The notes under the pieces are model-generated. The model had not been told where the DNA came from, searched no databases, and saw only the letters and a list, made by a program, of their open reading frames with translations. Below, piece after piece: positions 10,317-21,239 of a stretch of 64,000 nucleotides of DNA. The position numbers and the translations under genes were made by a program. Origin of the DNA: Gnetum montanum. Its lineage: Eukaryota; Streptophyta; Gnetopsida; Gnetales; Gnetaceae. The stretch is from contig MNCI01017705.1 of NCBI GenBank assembly GCA_015680685.1, positions 84,628 to 148,627 of the forward strand. Direction: 5' to 3'. Every line of letters begins with the position of its first letter. The stretch's first letter is position 1.

Positions 10317-12462
10317 TGTAACACCCGAAAATTTTGGTGGCTGGAACACCAAGAGGTTATCAGGCATATAGCCTAACCTTGAGTCTGCAGGAGGGTCATG
10401 CTGGAGAAAATGGAAACGGGGTGCCCTAAATGATCTGATCGATCAGACAGGGACTTACGTAGTGTCCAATAACCATTTGCGAACAGTAATTTTAGAATAT
10501 AACATATAGAGGTTGGAATGAAAGAGAACGTAGCACCCACAACAATAGAAGCATATCAACATATATAACTAGGACAATGAACATTAACAAATAATGATAA
10601 TGCAACATATATGTTATAATGAAATGGAGTGAGAGTTTGAGTAAAGAAATGCACTGCCCCAAAATCAAGGGATTTGGCTTTTGATTGAATGATGAATGTG
10701 TACAACTGGTATGTGATGCTGGACACACATAGCTGGGCAACAGAACGATATGGTCATAGCTCCTGGAATGCTACAGATGTGGTGCTAACAGGCATGAATG
10801 AGCTGATGCTTGTTGGGTTGAAAGCTGCTACACTATGGGTAGGTGTCACACTTGAGTTCAAAAGTTGTTAAGAGATTTGAGAGGCTCTAATGTTGGGATT
10901 CACTGCTCATTAACCTTCTACTCACCAATCTTCTACCAAAGCCTACTACCCAAAAGCCAACCCTTAGAATGTCATTTGTTGGGGTATTTATAAAGCCAAG
11001 AGTGGGAAGAATACATGGTTTGGATGTCATGTGTCCTAGGCCCCATGTCGCATGAATGTGGATGTGCCATGCTGGTGTGCTATGCTTAAAATGTGGTACT
11101 ACGCTAATGTGTTACACTGAATTGGGCAAGAATAGGAACAAAAAATTTGCCAAGCTATAACCATATTTCCCGGACCACATGTGCCAAAATCTGAGGAACT
11201 ACCATGTTTTTACAAAAAAGGATTATATCAAATGCAAAGTGGAGCCTATGCTCTAGGACTACGTCTTCCCTCCTCTTCCGAGTAGGGCCATGCATAGGGA
11301 CAACTTTTGGGGACTGACAAGGGGTGCAAGAATCAAAGAAAACTACTAATTTTTAGTAGTCAAGGAGATGTTGGAGGAGATGCTAGAGTAGAAATGCCAA
11401 TCTACGCCAAGTTCTGGAAGTTCCAGAGATGTCCTAAGGCTTCTTCTCAGGTGTTACACTATTTACACTATCCAGCATAGCAGTGTAGCATGAACATTGG
11501 CTTGCTACGCTAAGTAGATTAGCACAGTGTAGCATCCCCTGTTACATGAATTTTGTCAAAATAATTGAAAATACCATTCTGAGGTTGAGCAAGGCAAGCA
11601 ACTTCAACAATTGGCAACCATTTTTTCCATGTGTAAAGAGCCTAAGAAATCCCAATTTTATTTTTTAACACCTTTTATGCTAGATATCCTTGCTACGCTG
11701 TGTAGCGTAGCACTTGGTTATGCATGAATTTTGAACTACCTGCCATGGGACCTTCGTCACGTTTTGGGGATGAAGTGGGATAGACAACCCTAGAGGTTGA
11801 AGAATGGTCAGATGCATTTTTCATGTCAAAACAAATTGAAGGAAGCTTTTGTTGTTGTCGGCACCTTGCTATGTTGTGCTATGCTGTGTAGCATAGCATA
11901 GTGTAGCATGGAAAGTAAGATGACTTTTCTAAAACTGCCATATTTTCTTCATGCCATGCTAATCATACTCCAAGGATGAAATAGGGCAGGCATCCTTAAA
12001 GACTGAATCATTGTCAAATGCACCTTCTATGTCTAATCCAACACTTGGAAAAGTTTTAGTGCCTCCTAGCCTACTATGCTGCGTATCATAGTAGGTCCCA
12101 CAGATAGAAAATTTTTCGAACTATTTAGTCCATCTTGAACACTTTTGACAGCTCCTAGCTTCGTTCTTGGGTAGACTAACAACCAAGTCATGTGTCAAGC
12201 TAAACAAGCTAGAGAGTGTAGCAAGCTTGACAACCCAAGAGATAGAAAATTTTCTGAACTATACGGTCCATCCTCAGTGCCCCCATTTGTGCAAACTGGT
12301 CTTGTAACTAGGTGCTATGCTAACTATGTTGAAGAGCATAACAGACATGCCCAAACACAACTTTGTAGGTGTTACGACTTTCAGGATGTCAAGCCATTTG
12401 CATGGCCCAGTGTGACACCACACTTGGAGAATCATGAAGGCCCAAAAATTGATGGTGTTTCA
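10317..12462 (-). repeat. 3' LTR of E4
   Basis: About 2146 bases. On the minus strand it starts TGAAACACCATC and ends GGGTGTTACA. It matches 24309-26483 end to end with many transitions. It includes a TATA-like box (TATTTATAA on the plus strand, 10985-10993) and the palindrome-bearing subrepeats of the U3 region. The 126-residue plus frame at 12190-12570 runs across its edge and is not a gene. Confidence 0.9.
11450..12280. repeat. U3 subrepeats (~200 bp) with GCTACGC palindromes, 3' LTR of E4
   Basis: Degenerate units spaced by about 200 bases. Each opens with a palindromic cluster built from GCTACGC, TGTAGCRTAGC and CAGTGTAGC, followed by 'atgaattttg' and 'ctacc'. Clusters lie near 11460-11545, 11690-11720, 11868-11910 and 12076-12095. 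The better preserved copies are in the 5' LTR. Confidence 0.75.
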
Positions 12463-12477
12463 CTAGCCCTTCTTTGT
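12463..12477 (-). promoter_or_regulatory. Polypurine tract of E4
   Basis: On the minus strand AAAGAAGGGCTAG directly precedes the 3' LTR start TGAAACACC. It is the expected plus-strand primer site for reverse transcription and fixes the LTR boundary. Confidence 0.7.
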
Positions 12478-14139
12478 CAACGTCTGGAGGATTTACTGGA
12501 TTTGCCAACATTGTTCGTCAGTGCTTGCTTAGATGATGCTTTGCTATGTTTGAGAGTGCTTGTAGAGTGACATAAGATAAAGGACAAGGGACGGTTTTGA
12601 GGAAATTGGATCAAGGAAAAAAGTGTAGGATGTGACGCAATGAGAACTATTGTCATAGTGCGATCCCTCATCGGTGTGTATATGAGGGAATCAGCATGCA
12701 TATGTGTCTTTTCCCTTTGTATTTCAACTCCTCATCAGAATGCTTAGAGCTAATCGATCCAAGGTTGAGATGGTTGCAAAGTGACAATCGTGCCATTTTG
12801 ACTTCGGCATTTTTTTGGTGGAAATTGCACACCCATATCCATTCGAGGGCAATCGTGTCATCATTGTAGGACAAGTGTTTCCTCCCAAGATGAGTTGTAT
12901 TACATCTGTGTGGGGCTTTGACCAATCTACATAGGCTTTCCATAGGATGAGTTGCATTATGTCCATCATGGGCTTGGTGGTTGAGCATGGGAAAGGGTTG
13001 CATGTGCATTGGGAAAGCTTGTGAAGAAGAAGTCAGAACTTATGGGGATAGGAAATAAAGGTTAGGTTAGCTAAAGGGATAGTAGGATTTTCACTCTCAA
13101 GTAGCTTGGCCGATCAAAGTGGGTACTTTGGAATAATGTAGTATCTTTCTTACGTGGTGAAACGCATTCTTGAACAACGCCATCTTGGCGTTTACCCTGC
13201 AAACACAACAAACAAAAAACCAGAAAAAGAAACCATCATGTGAAGTGAGGGCAAAGTCTTGTCTACTTCGGACACTGCCAGGGTGGCAAGTGTTATGTCT
13301 GACATGTGCAATGTTCGAAGCAGGAAGGCTAGTATAGGGTTCAACAATGGTAGGACAAAAAGCTTCAATGGACATGCAAGAAATGAGCACTAAAGAGGCT
13401 AGGAGCAATGGTGATGTAAGTGCTTAGGAATCCTCACCAAAGGCAATAGCCAGGAAGTCCAACTGCAAGGTGAGAAGCCTAATAGCTGAATGCTTTTTTA
13501 GACTCTAATGATGGCGAGTGCTAGAGGATGGTAGCATTGAGGCTGGGCCACTGTACTTTTGGAACTCCAGTAGGGGGTGCTAGCGGCAGGTGCTACAACC
13601 AAACTGATTGGCGATGATGGCAATAGCTCTGGAAGGTCAGGAAGATGCCAAGGACAGCGATGTTGTAGATGTCCCAGAGGGTTTCTTTTTTCTTTGTGGT
13701 GTGAACTTCATTCTGGGACTGCAACGTCCCATCCCAACTTGCCTAGGGGGATTGGTGACAGAGGATTGGAAATATGCTCGCTCGCTTGTTCGCAAGATCA
13801 CATGTGTTAGATCAGAGATGTTACCTTGCGAACCCAATTTTAGGTCTTGGAAAACCGTCAAATGTGCTAGTTTAAGGTCCCAGTAGATAGTGGTCCTAGT
13901 TTAAGGTCCAAGCAAACCATGTTGTGCTAGTTTAAGGTCCCAACAGACCGTTGTGCTAATTTAACATTGTAGCAGATGAGGGATGGCCAGTTTAAGGTCA
14001 TAGCGAACCATGCTATGGGTGTCAGTTTTGTGTCATGGCCCAAAGATATGTTGTGCCAGTTTAACATCATGGTGGACAATCTGTGCTAGTTTTACGTCAT
14101 AGCAGATACTCTACTTACCATTCTTTATATTTGATGCAA
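12478..14139 (-). other. E4 3' region between integrase and polypurine tract
   Basis: About 1.7 kb with no supportable gene; the frames at 12668-13886 overlap each other on both strands and match nothing I know. Long, repeat-rich 3' regions in this position are a known habit of Tat/Ogre elements. The short array at 13867-14110 lies at its pol-side end. Confidence 0.5.
13867..14110. repeat. ~31-bp tandem array after integrase
   Basis: Eight degenerate units of TGCTAGTTTAAGGTC plus a variable GC-richer tail, starting near 13868, 13896, 13928, 13957, 13988, 14022, 14057 and 14087. A sister array at 20060-20335 uses the same TGCTAGTTTTAGGCC core. Confidence 0.8.
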
Positions 14140-15330
14140 TATTGCATGTTAGGTGTATTAGGGATTTAGGTACAAATGATTGACAAGATTTGGGAACTTG
14201 TTGCCATCTAAGTTAGCTAGTTTGAATGCTCCATTCTCATATGCCGTTGTGACCAAAAAAGGCCCTTCCTAGTTGGCTGAGAATTTGTTCATAGGCTCAT
14301 AAATAGCCTTGAGGACTAGATTCCCCTTTTTGATTGAACGTTGGTGTAGATTGCAATAATGTTTCTATCATTGCTTGTCCTGATACCACTCAATGCAGTT
14401 AAGCATTTGGATGCGCTATTCCTCCATAGAGTTAAGATTGATGATTCTTGATTCATTATTTTGAGTCTCATACATAAAGTTCGAGAGAATCATTCATAAC
14501 AATGGGACCTGCAATTCTAAAGATAACACTGCTTCAGATCCATATACAAGACTGTATGTGGTCTTACCTATAGTTGTCCTGCATGTTGTGCGATAAGCCC
14601 AAAGTAGGTAGAGGAGTTGCTTGTGTGATCGTCGTTTGCTACTGTTGAGCATCTTTTTCAAAAGGTTGATAATGGCTTTATTAGTGGCTTCTACTTGGCT
14701 GTTCGCTTGGGGATAATATGGCGAGGAGAAAGAATGTTTGATAACAAGGCTTTTACAAAAGGCTCTAGTTTCTATTCTATTGAATTGGGGCCTGTTGTCT
14801 ATAACAATAGTCATGGGAAGGCCAAATTGCATCACTAAATTGTCCAAAATGAACTTGCAAATTTGTTGGGACGTGGTCTTTCTAAGAGGAATAGCTTCTA
14901 CCCACTTTGTAAAGTACTTAATTGTATTAATAATGAAACTATGCCCTAAAAAAGACTTAGGTGTAATGGGTCTTATGATGTCTAGTCCCTAACATTGGAA
15001 ACACCATGTGATTTGTGTGGTATGCAATTTGGTAGGTGACACATGTATGAGGTTCTCATAACGTTGACATACATCACATGTCCTTACCTTAGCAATGCAA
15101 TCACATTCCATGTAAGGCCAGTAGTAGCCTAGATGCCTAATTTTTGCTGCTATAGCTCTGGGAGTTATGTGCTCTCCACATAGTCCCTCATGGACTTGAT
15201 CAACAAATTTTCATGCTTCATCCCCACCAATTCAAGCTAGCAATATCCCATCATAAGAGCGTTTGCATAAAGCATTGTCTCCTACGAGAACATATTGCCA
15301 TGCTCATTTTTGTACTCCATCCCTTTGGGC
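14140..15330 (-). pseudogene. IN: Integrase of E4
   Basis: Integrase joins the element DNA to the host genome. The minus strand gives an HHCC zinc region (EVHEGLCGEHI through CDVCQ, about 15200-15060), then a core with YFTKWVEAIPL, DNLVMQFGLPMTIVIDNRP and YPQANSQVEATNKAI (14494-14995). After that comes WAYRTTCRT with SLVYGSEAVL, and a C-terminal GNLVLKAIYEPMNKFSAN region (about 14340-14140). The catalytic Asp, Asp and Glu positions can be seen. The Gly after the second Asp is Arg (DNRPQF), and stops interrupt the reading, for example before 'GLDII' near 15000. Confidence 0.85.
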
Positions 15331-15990
15331 AGGTGTTAGGTTGTGTGGGGATTCACCATGTTGTAGGTATGTTTTAATGTTTTCATACCATTCTTGAGTG
15401 TGAGTCACACTTACAAATGCGATGTGTGCTGTGTAGATGATAAGGTCGTTGCATCTCACTATCGAAGTGAGCAAGGTAGCAAACATATGTGGTGGCATGC
15501 TTAGTGCTAATGTGGCTAGCACATATGCTATAGTATTTTCATTGTGAGGTATATATTGGATTTCTAAGGTTACGAACTACTTTAGTAAGTATTTGGCCAA
15601 ATCACAGTATGGTTGTAAATGTTGTGCCTTGCAGGTGTAGACCTCTGTAACTTGGTTAATGACTAATTGTGAATCACCTCGAATTACTAAGTTTTAAATT
15701 CCCAACTCCTGATCTGATAAAATGCCCCTAAGGAGACCCTCATATTCTACCATGTTGTTTGTGCAAAGAAATGTGAAGTGATATGTGAAAGGTCAAATTT
15801 CTTTGGAGGGAAATGTGAGAACAACAGCAACACTACCACCTTGTGTAGTTGAGGCATCATCAAAATGTAGAATAGCTTCAAAATTTGTGGGTACTGGGCT
15901 TAGGCTACTAATGCGCACATCTAAAAATTCAGGTCCTATTATTGCTTAGTCATCAGTGGGTGAAGTCGCAAGTTGTGTGGCTATCACTTG
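15304..15990 (-). pseudogene. aRH: Second (archaeal-type) RNase H of E4
   Basis: This domain between the Ty3-type RNase H and integrase is the hallmark of Tat elements. On the minus strand: HFDDAST (first Asp), TNNMVEYEGLLRG (Glu), LVIRGDSQLVINQVTEVYT (Asp), then HNENTIAYVLATLA, where the usual last Asp of an ADALATLA-like motif is lost. It continues into a linker with EWYENIKTYLQHGESP (15304-15522), typical of the pre-integrase stretch. Several stops are present. Confidence 0.85.
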
Positions 15991-16029
15991 GCCATTTGTA
16001 GAGGACTATGCTACATAATGTAGGTCAAA

Positions 16030-16335
16030 TTCGTTAGTTATAGCTTTCCACCAGGCTATCCTGCTACTTTCCTATATATTGGTTGTAATAGCCCTAAGTA
16101 TGTTATTTTTGCAGATAATGTTTCCTTGGCTACGAAACAAATAATGTCTCCATTTTCTAAGCGTGAATACTAAAGAAAGACAATTTTTTTCTACATCATT
16201 GTATTTTGCTTCATAAGCTATCAGCGCATGACTTAGGTAGTAGACAAGAATTTCAGAACCATCACCCCTCTTTTGGCAGAGCAAAGCAACAATAGACATG
16301 TCTAAAGTAGCAAGATAAATGTAAAAAGGCTTATC
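16030..16335 (-). pseudogene. RH: Ty3-type RNase H of E4
   Basis: RNase H removes the RNA strand during reverse transcription. The clear stretch is LVYYLSHALIAYEAKYNDVE then LVFTLRKWRHYLF and NILRAITTNI on the minus strand, directly after the reverse transcriptase thumb/connection. A similar reading occurs in E10 at 61819-62000. Confidence 0.8.
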
Positions 16336-16338
16336 TCT

Positions 16339-17345
16339 CTATGGAGGGTAAACAGTGGAAAGATGAAGAAGCTCCTTCTTTAAGTTTTCAAAGGCTTCTT
16401 GACATTGGTTTGTCCATTCAAAGTTAACCCCTTTTTTAAATAAATGTTGCATTGGATGCAATTTATCTATTAGCCTTGCGATAAACCTTTGTATGAATTG
16501 TATCCTGCCTTGCAACCCATGCAATTCCTTAAGGTTTGTAGGTGGTGCTAAGTTAACAATGGCTTTGAATTTATCGAGATCTACACGTATCCCAGTTTCT
16601 GATACTACAAACTCTAACATGCATCTAGTTTTGACCCCAAAGACACATTTTTTAGGATTAAGGTGGAGGTCATGTATGCGACAACTTTAAAGGACCAAGT
16701 TTATGTCGTTTGCATGATAAGGATCTTTCTTAGATTTAACGGCTATATCATCCACATAATCATTTAGCTTTTTCAAAATATAGTCACTAAAAATGTAAGT
16801 CATTACCTACTGTTACGTTGCTCCAGTATTTTTTAGTCTGAAGGGCATCGTCATGTAATAAAAGGTTCCCCAAGGGGTCATAAAAGTAGTCACTAGTTGA
16901 TGTTCTGGATTTATGCAGATTTGATTGTAGCCTAAGAATCCATCCATGAAGGATAGTAAGGCATGACATGTTGTAGTATCAACAAGTTGGTCGATACTAG
17001 GCAATGGGAAATCATCCTTAATCATTGCCTTATTCAAATCCCGGAAGTCTATACAAATTCGTATACCCCTAGTTTTCTTGGAAACAACTATGATGTTTGA
17101 TACCTAGTCCGAATAATCGACCACCCGGATGAACCCAGATTGATAAAGTTTGGTGATTTTGTCACGTACAGCTAAGGTAATTTCTACTTTAATCTTGCAG
17201 GCTTTTTGTTTGACCACCTTAACACGTGAATCTAGGATGATGTTGTGCTATATGATGTGTGGGTCTAAGCCTGGCATATCTCCATACGACCATGCAAACA
17301 CTTTGGAATTATCATTGAGGACTTTAGAGATCGTTTGTTGAACCT
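16339..17345 (-). pseudogene. RT: Reverse transcriptase of E4
   Basis: On the minus strand: SGFIRVVDYSD, then VVSKKTRGIRICIDFRDLNK, DDFPLPSIDQLVD, HALLSFMDGFLGYNQI (first catalytic Asp) and TTFMTPWGTFYYMTMPF. The catalytic box YVDD is kept at 16747-16758, followed by HLNPKKCVFG, GFVVSETGI-like residues and GLQGRIQFIQRFIARL. Frame breaks occur near 17090 and 16810. Upstream, 17345-17660 gives the protease/RT linker (LPLILTGPYGRF), shared with E10. Confidence 0.85.
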
Positions 17346-18204
17346 GTAGCTCTAAATAGAAAGCTGACCTTTAACGTTCTTGCCTTGCCTCTAGGTGTAG
17401 TCATAGGGATTTTGATAAGGGGGTCCTCAGTTACATTACTGACCTCTAAATCTAAGGCTTGGACCAGATGTTCAGGCTAGTCCAAGGATGTTTCAAAGGA
17501 TGTTATGTTGGTGTCACAAGGGGATGGTTCAAAGTCTACCAGCTCTACACTCAAGCATCTCATAAATCTACCATAAGGTCCTGTTAGGATTAAGGGCAAA
17601 TGAAGATCATCATGCGTAGCAATTTTAAGAAGCATCCTTGCAAAAATAAGCAAAACAAATAGACATCTAGTGATACCTGCTTAATATAGCAACATCATGG
17701 AAGAAGGGACTCATTATAATTGGGCAAAATATCTTTCAGAAGGCTTGAAGGCTAAGATAATTAAGCTTCGCGACAAACTTGATTCACATTTCAATGTGCA
17801 TTTTACCTTTTTTATAGCTTGTTTGCGATGGTTTGCCCAATTCTTGGTGGTCCAAGAAAATGGAATCTGGGTGCTACAGGATTGCACCCAGATATCCAAA
17901 TCATGGATCTGCTAGGTATTCTACACTACTTGATCCCAGGATCCCCCGAAAGCTATTGGGGTGTCCTTCTTAATACCAATGAGGGATCGGGTGGGACTAT
18001 CCTTTTATGCTTAAGACAATGTTGGAGGGGTGTCCCGCACTAACACAGGAAACACTGTAAGGGGGGCACGCCTTATTGCTGAAATGGTGAAGTCAAGATT
18101 GCAACGTAAGAAGTCTCGTCCCATAGAAGAGCCTCCATGTACAAGTGAAGAAAGAGGCAAAAGGTTGTGAATTAGAGTTTGTAATGTGCAATCTGTGCTT
18201 GTTG

Positions 18205-18313
18205 GTGAGTATTGTTTGATTTTCTTGCTTGCTAAAAATAATTTAAATTTTTTTTATTTTTTGGTGTATGCACATGTTGAACTAGCATCCCAACTTTGGC
18301 TTATACTTAATAG
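18205..18313 (+). other. Candidate intron 1 of the antisense gene
   Basis: Donor TTG|GTGAGT at 18205, a T-rich stretch, acceptor TTAATAG at 18313. The following exon opens with an acidic DEEEVF stretch. The exon before it has in-frame stops, so the junction phase cannot be proven. Confidence 0.45.
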
Positions 18314-19717
18314 ATGAAGAAGAGGTCTTCACCCCTAAGGTAGGGGCCCCTGCTATAGAAGAAGAGGAGGAGGCTCTTGTCGCAAAGGAAGGGCCCCTAC
18401 TATAGAAGAAGCGGCCCCTCCAGCAAAGGAACCTTTTGTGGATTGTGTCCCAGAACCCGAAAGGCACATGATGATTGAAGATGCTGCTGCACTTTTAAGG
18501 TAGATTGAAGAAGAGGGGCTACAGTTTGAGGCTAGTGAGTTTGATGATTTGTTTAATAGTGTGCCGATGGGCAATCCCGCTGCTCTCACCCCTGAGGGTT
18601 TGCTATGTAGGAGCTTTACACTATCATTTATGTTGCTTCCCACTTTCCTATCCCTCTTCTTCATAATGCTAACATGCTTTTACTATACAACGGACACTAC
18701 TACTAAGGATCCTGAGTCTTCCTCTTCCTTTCACCTACAACCATGGACAAAAACCCCAGATAAGTTTGCCTTTATGGAGGGGATAGTTGATGACATGATT
18801 GACCGCTTAAGGAAAATTGACCCCAAGATAAGTGTGTTTGAACTATGGCGTTTGCCATCATCTAATGATTAATGCTTCTTTATATATTATTATTAGCTTC
18901 TTGACTCAAGTGGGATCCACAATAGATAGTTGAAGTTGACGTTGTCCCTAAGTTCCCTCCATAGGTGACTAAGGTGCCTTATGATATATATGAGGAGGTA
19001 AGTAAATGTGCACTATACTCGACACAATCCTTGTGGGAGTGTAGGCACATTAACGAAGACCTCTAAAAATGGGTCTAGAAACTCAAAAAGGAGAAAGCTA
19101 GTCAAGCAATTAAACTAGAAGATCTACAGTCAAGGAATGAGTTCTTAATGGCTCATGATACTTTAGATGGTAGTTGGTGTATGGCCATAATCGATTATGC
19201 TAGATACTAGTCAGTTGTACGAGGCAGGAACGAGGCTACCTGGGAAGTAATCGAACAACGCTTGTAAATGGATCTATTGGTCCAAAAAAATCAAGACTGG
19301 AAGGATTATAGCACCAAAGTATATGAGTGGGGGTAGGCACAGAAAAATCATAAACACACATATAAGATGGAACATGCCGCCTATTTCTAGAAGTATAGAG
19401 ATGTATCTGTAGAATGTCACACTCATGAACTATTTCTTGATGTAATTGGTGCTACTCAAGCCTATGACAAATTTGCAAAGCAAGTGGTGGTGAGTGAATC
19501 TCCCAAGAGAAAGGTAACCTTGCCTTCTGGGGAGACTACGACTGCCACCTTTTCTCTGGGGCCACCTACCTGGACGATTGTAGAGAAAGGAAAGATTACA
19601 GCTAGCATTGATCTGGGAGAAGAGGATTGGGCCAACTTAATGGAGGAAGAAATTCTGCAATGCCTAGCATCAGGCCTTCACAAAATACCTTCAAAGCTGG
19701 ATGCAGGCCCATCCCAG

Positions 19718-19814
19718 GTAGCCAAGTTTTATTTTATTGCAGTTTGTTGGTAAGAGCCTCATGCATTGCCCTTTCACGCTCGTTGATGTTTTACTTTATT
19801 TTTAATGCATGTAG
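19718..19814 (+). other. Candidate last intron of the antisense gene
   Basis: CCCAG|GTAGCC to GCATGTAG|GATCC. Removing 97 bases keeps the frame and adds an 18-residue exon that repeats the DAGPS motif and then stops. That makes it the best supported intron in the window. Confidence 0.55.
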
Positions 19815-20059
19815 GATCCAAATGAGGATGCAGGACCTAGTGGCGTAGTAGACACCGGTAAAGACCCATAGCTTGTTGAAAACATTTCTTTATTTCTTTG
19901 ATTTGTAACCCCTTGTTGTGAGGTAATGTTGGCACTCTTAAATATGGACTCGAATTTGGATTATATATTTGCAATTTAATGACACATGAGATTCTTATCT
20001 TATTTTCTCTGGTTAATATTACATATATTTTTTGATGTACTTGGGCCTCTTATGGGCCC

Positions 20060-20335
20060 CATGCTCTAGTTTTAGGCCGTTTCAAGCCATATGCTAGTTT
20101 AGGGAAATTTTGGGCCATCACTAGTTTAGGGACATTTCGGGCCATACGTAACATAATTTCAAAAAGTTAGCTGCTAGTTTTAGGCATTGGCAGGCTGCAT
20201 GATAGTTTAAGATCATTCTGGGCCATTGCTAATTTTAGGTCATTTCGGGTCATGCTAAATAATCTCCAAAAGTAGAGTTGCCAGTTTTAGGCCTTAGCAG
20301 GCCATGGAGATAGTTTAAGGCCATTCTGTAATGCC
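20060..20335. repeat. ~29-bp tandem array between protease and antisense gene
   Basis: About eight degenerate units of TGCTAGTTTTAGGCC followed by ATTTCGGGCC-like sequence (starts near 20066, 20093, 20122, 20172, 20201, 20230, 20283, 20312). Most steps are 27-29 bases, with two longer gaps. Same core as the 3' array at 13867-14110, and related to 60110-60205 in E10. Confidence 0.75.
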
Positions 20336-20560
20336 AGTGGTGAACATAATGCAAATGACGAACCTAGTGCAAAATGGAGACTATACAAACAAAAGTATTA
20401 AAGCCAAAAATTCATAGAAGTAAAGTAAAGGTAGATTCTAATCATGCAATTATTTTCTAACCTGATATGGGCTAGGCAAGGCATATGGCTGGGAAGCCTT
20501 ATGGTGATATTCCTCTATGTTGTCATCTGCCATTTGGAAGGGCAATTTAGCCCACATGGC

Positions 20561-21060
20561 TTATTTGTCTAAGTTGGTGGTTTTGACTAGCTCATTTATT
20601 GAACATGGGATTTCAATATGGAGAGGTGATACATTCTCAAAGACTTCAATCTCTGACCCCTTCTCTATGTTTATATTGTTTATATGCCAAGAGGCTACTT
20701 CAACATCAAAGATCACCACCTCTCCATTGGCGTAGGGTAAGTGGATTTCTTGGTCTATAGGTGAGAAGACAGCCCTTAATTGGGCTAACCATGATCTTTC
20801 CAAGATCAAGTTAAACCCGGGCATGTCTGCTAGCAGGGATAGATGCTAACATGTGAACCAAAGCCTCACAGTGTGTCGCAGAAGTCATTATTAAATCATA
20901 CAGGCTTAGGGTTGTATGCTTTTTTTCAAAGCTTGTCTAACTATGAAAGGATGTCTAGGAAATCTTGTCCACTGTTTGGCTGTTTGCCAATTTTTTCTTC
21001 TTCCAAACACCCTAAAAGGCATATTTCCCGAGGAGTGGCTTTGGACTGAACAATAATTTT
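20561..21060 (-). pseudogene. PR: Aspartic protease remnant of E4
   Basis: The C-terminal part reads MPGFNLILERSWLAQL then LPYANGEVVIFDVEVA on the minus strand. This matches the LLGRPW-type end of Tat proteases. The active-site Asp region should lie near 20900-21050, but it is too damaged to identify. It follows the gag frame without an LTR or other break. Confidence 0.6.
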
Positions 21061-21239
21061 TTCTTTTGCATCGGGGGTCAATGGTTTCATGTGTGTGTTG
21101 CTACCAATGGCTTTTGATGATGAGGCCATGGGAACTACCAACAAGGTGGTGGGCTTAGGGGGGCCCAATGTAGTGCGTTCTCTAGCCAACTTATCTGCTA
21201 GGCATTCCTCATGTTTCCTTGGATAGGAAGGTTGAGATG

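Larger units (their letters stand above)
17697..19871 (+). pseudogene. Antisense, intron-containing accessory gene inside E4
   Basis: Between protease and reverse transcriptase the opposite strand reads like a spliced gene. Pieces: an N-terminal THYNWAKYLSEGLKAKI stretch (17697-17800), a Glu-rich part (18100-18500), KTPDKFAFMEGIVDDMIDRL with SVFELW (18700-18850), a charged heptad-like stretch (19030-19150) and 19484-19717. A candidate intron at 18205-18313 has GTGAGT and an AG after a T-rich tract. A second at 19718-19814 (GTAGCC...TGTAG) joins DAGPSQ in frame to DPNEDAGPSGVVDTGKDP and a stop at 19871. Several stops interrupt other parts. I do not recognise the product. Extra ORFs, some antisense, are known in plant Ty3/gypsy elements, but a position between protease and RT is unusual. 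Confidence 0.5.

Noticed and set aside
12190-12570. 126-residue plus-strand frame
   Set aside because: Runs across the outer edge of the E4 LTR and is antisense to it. The same stretch in the other LTR copy (26200-26480) is not open.
12668-13886. Several 70-113 residue frames on both strands
   Set aside because: They overlap one another, show no family motifs and lie in the 3' region of E4; they reflect locally lower stop density in GC-richer sequence.
13867-14110. Short regularly spaced repeats that resemble a CRISPR array
   Set aside because: Repeats are degenerate, spacers are as alike as the repeats, no cas genes are present, and the setting is a plant retrotransposon.
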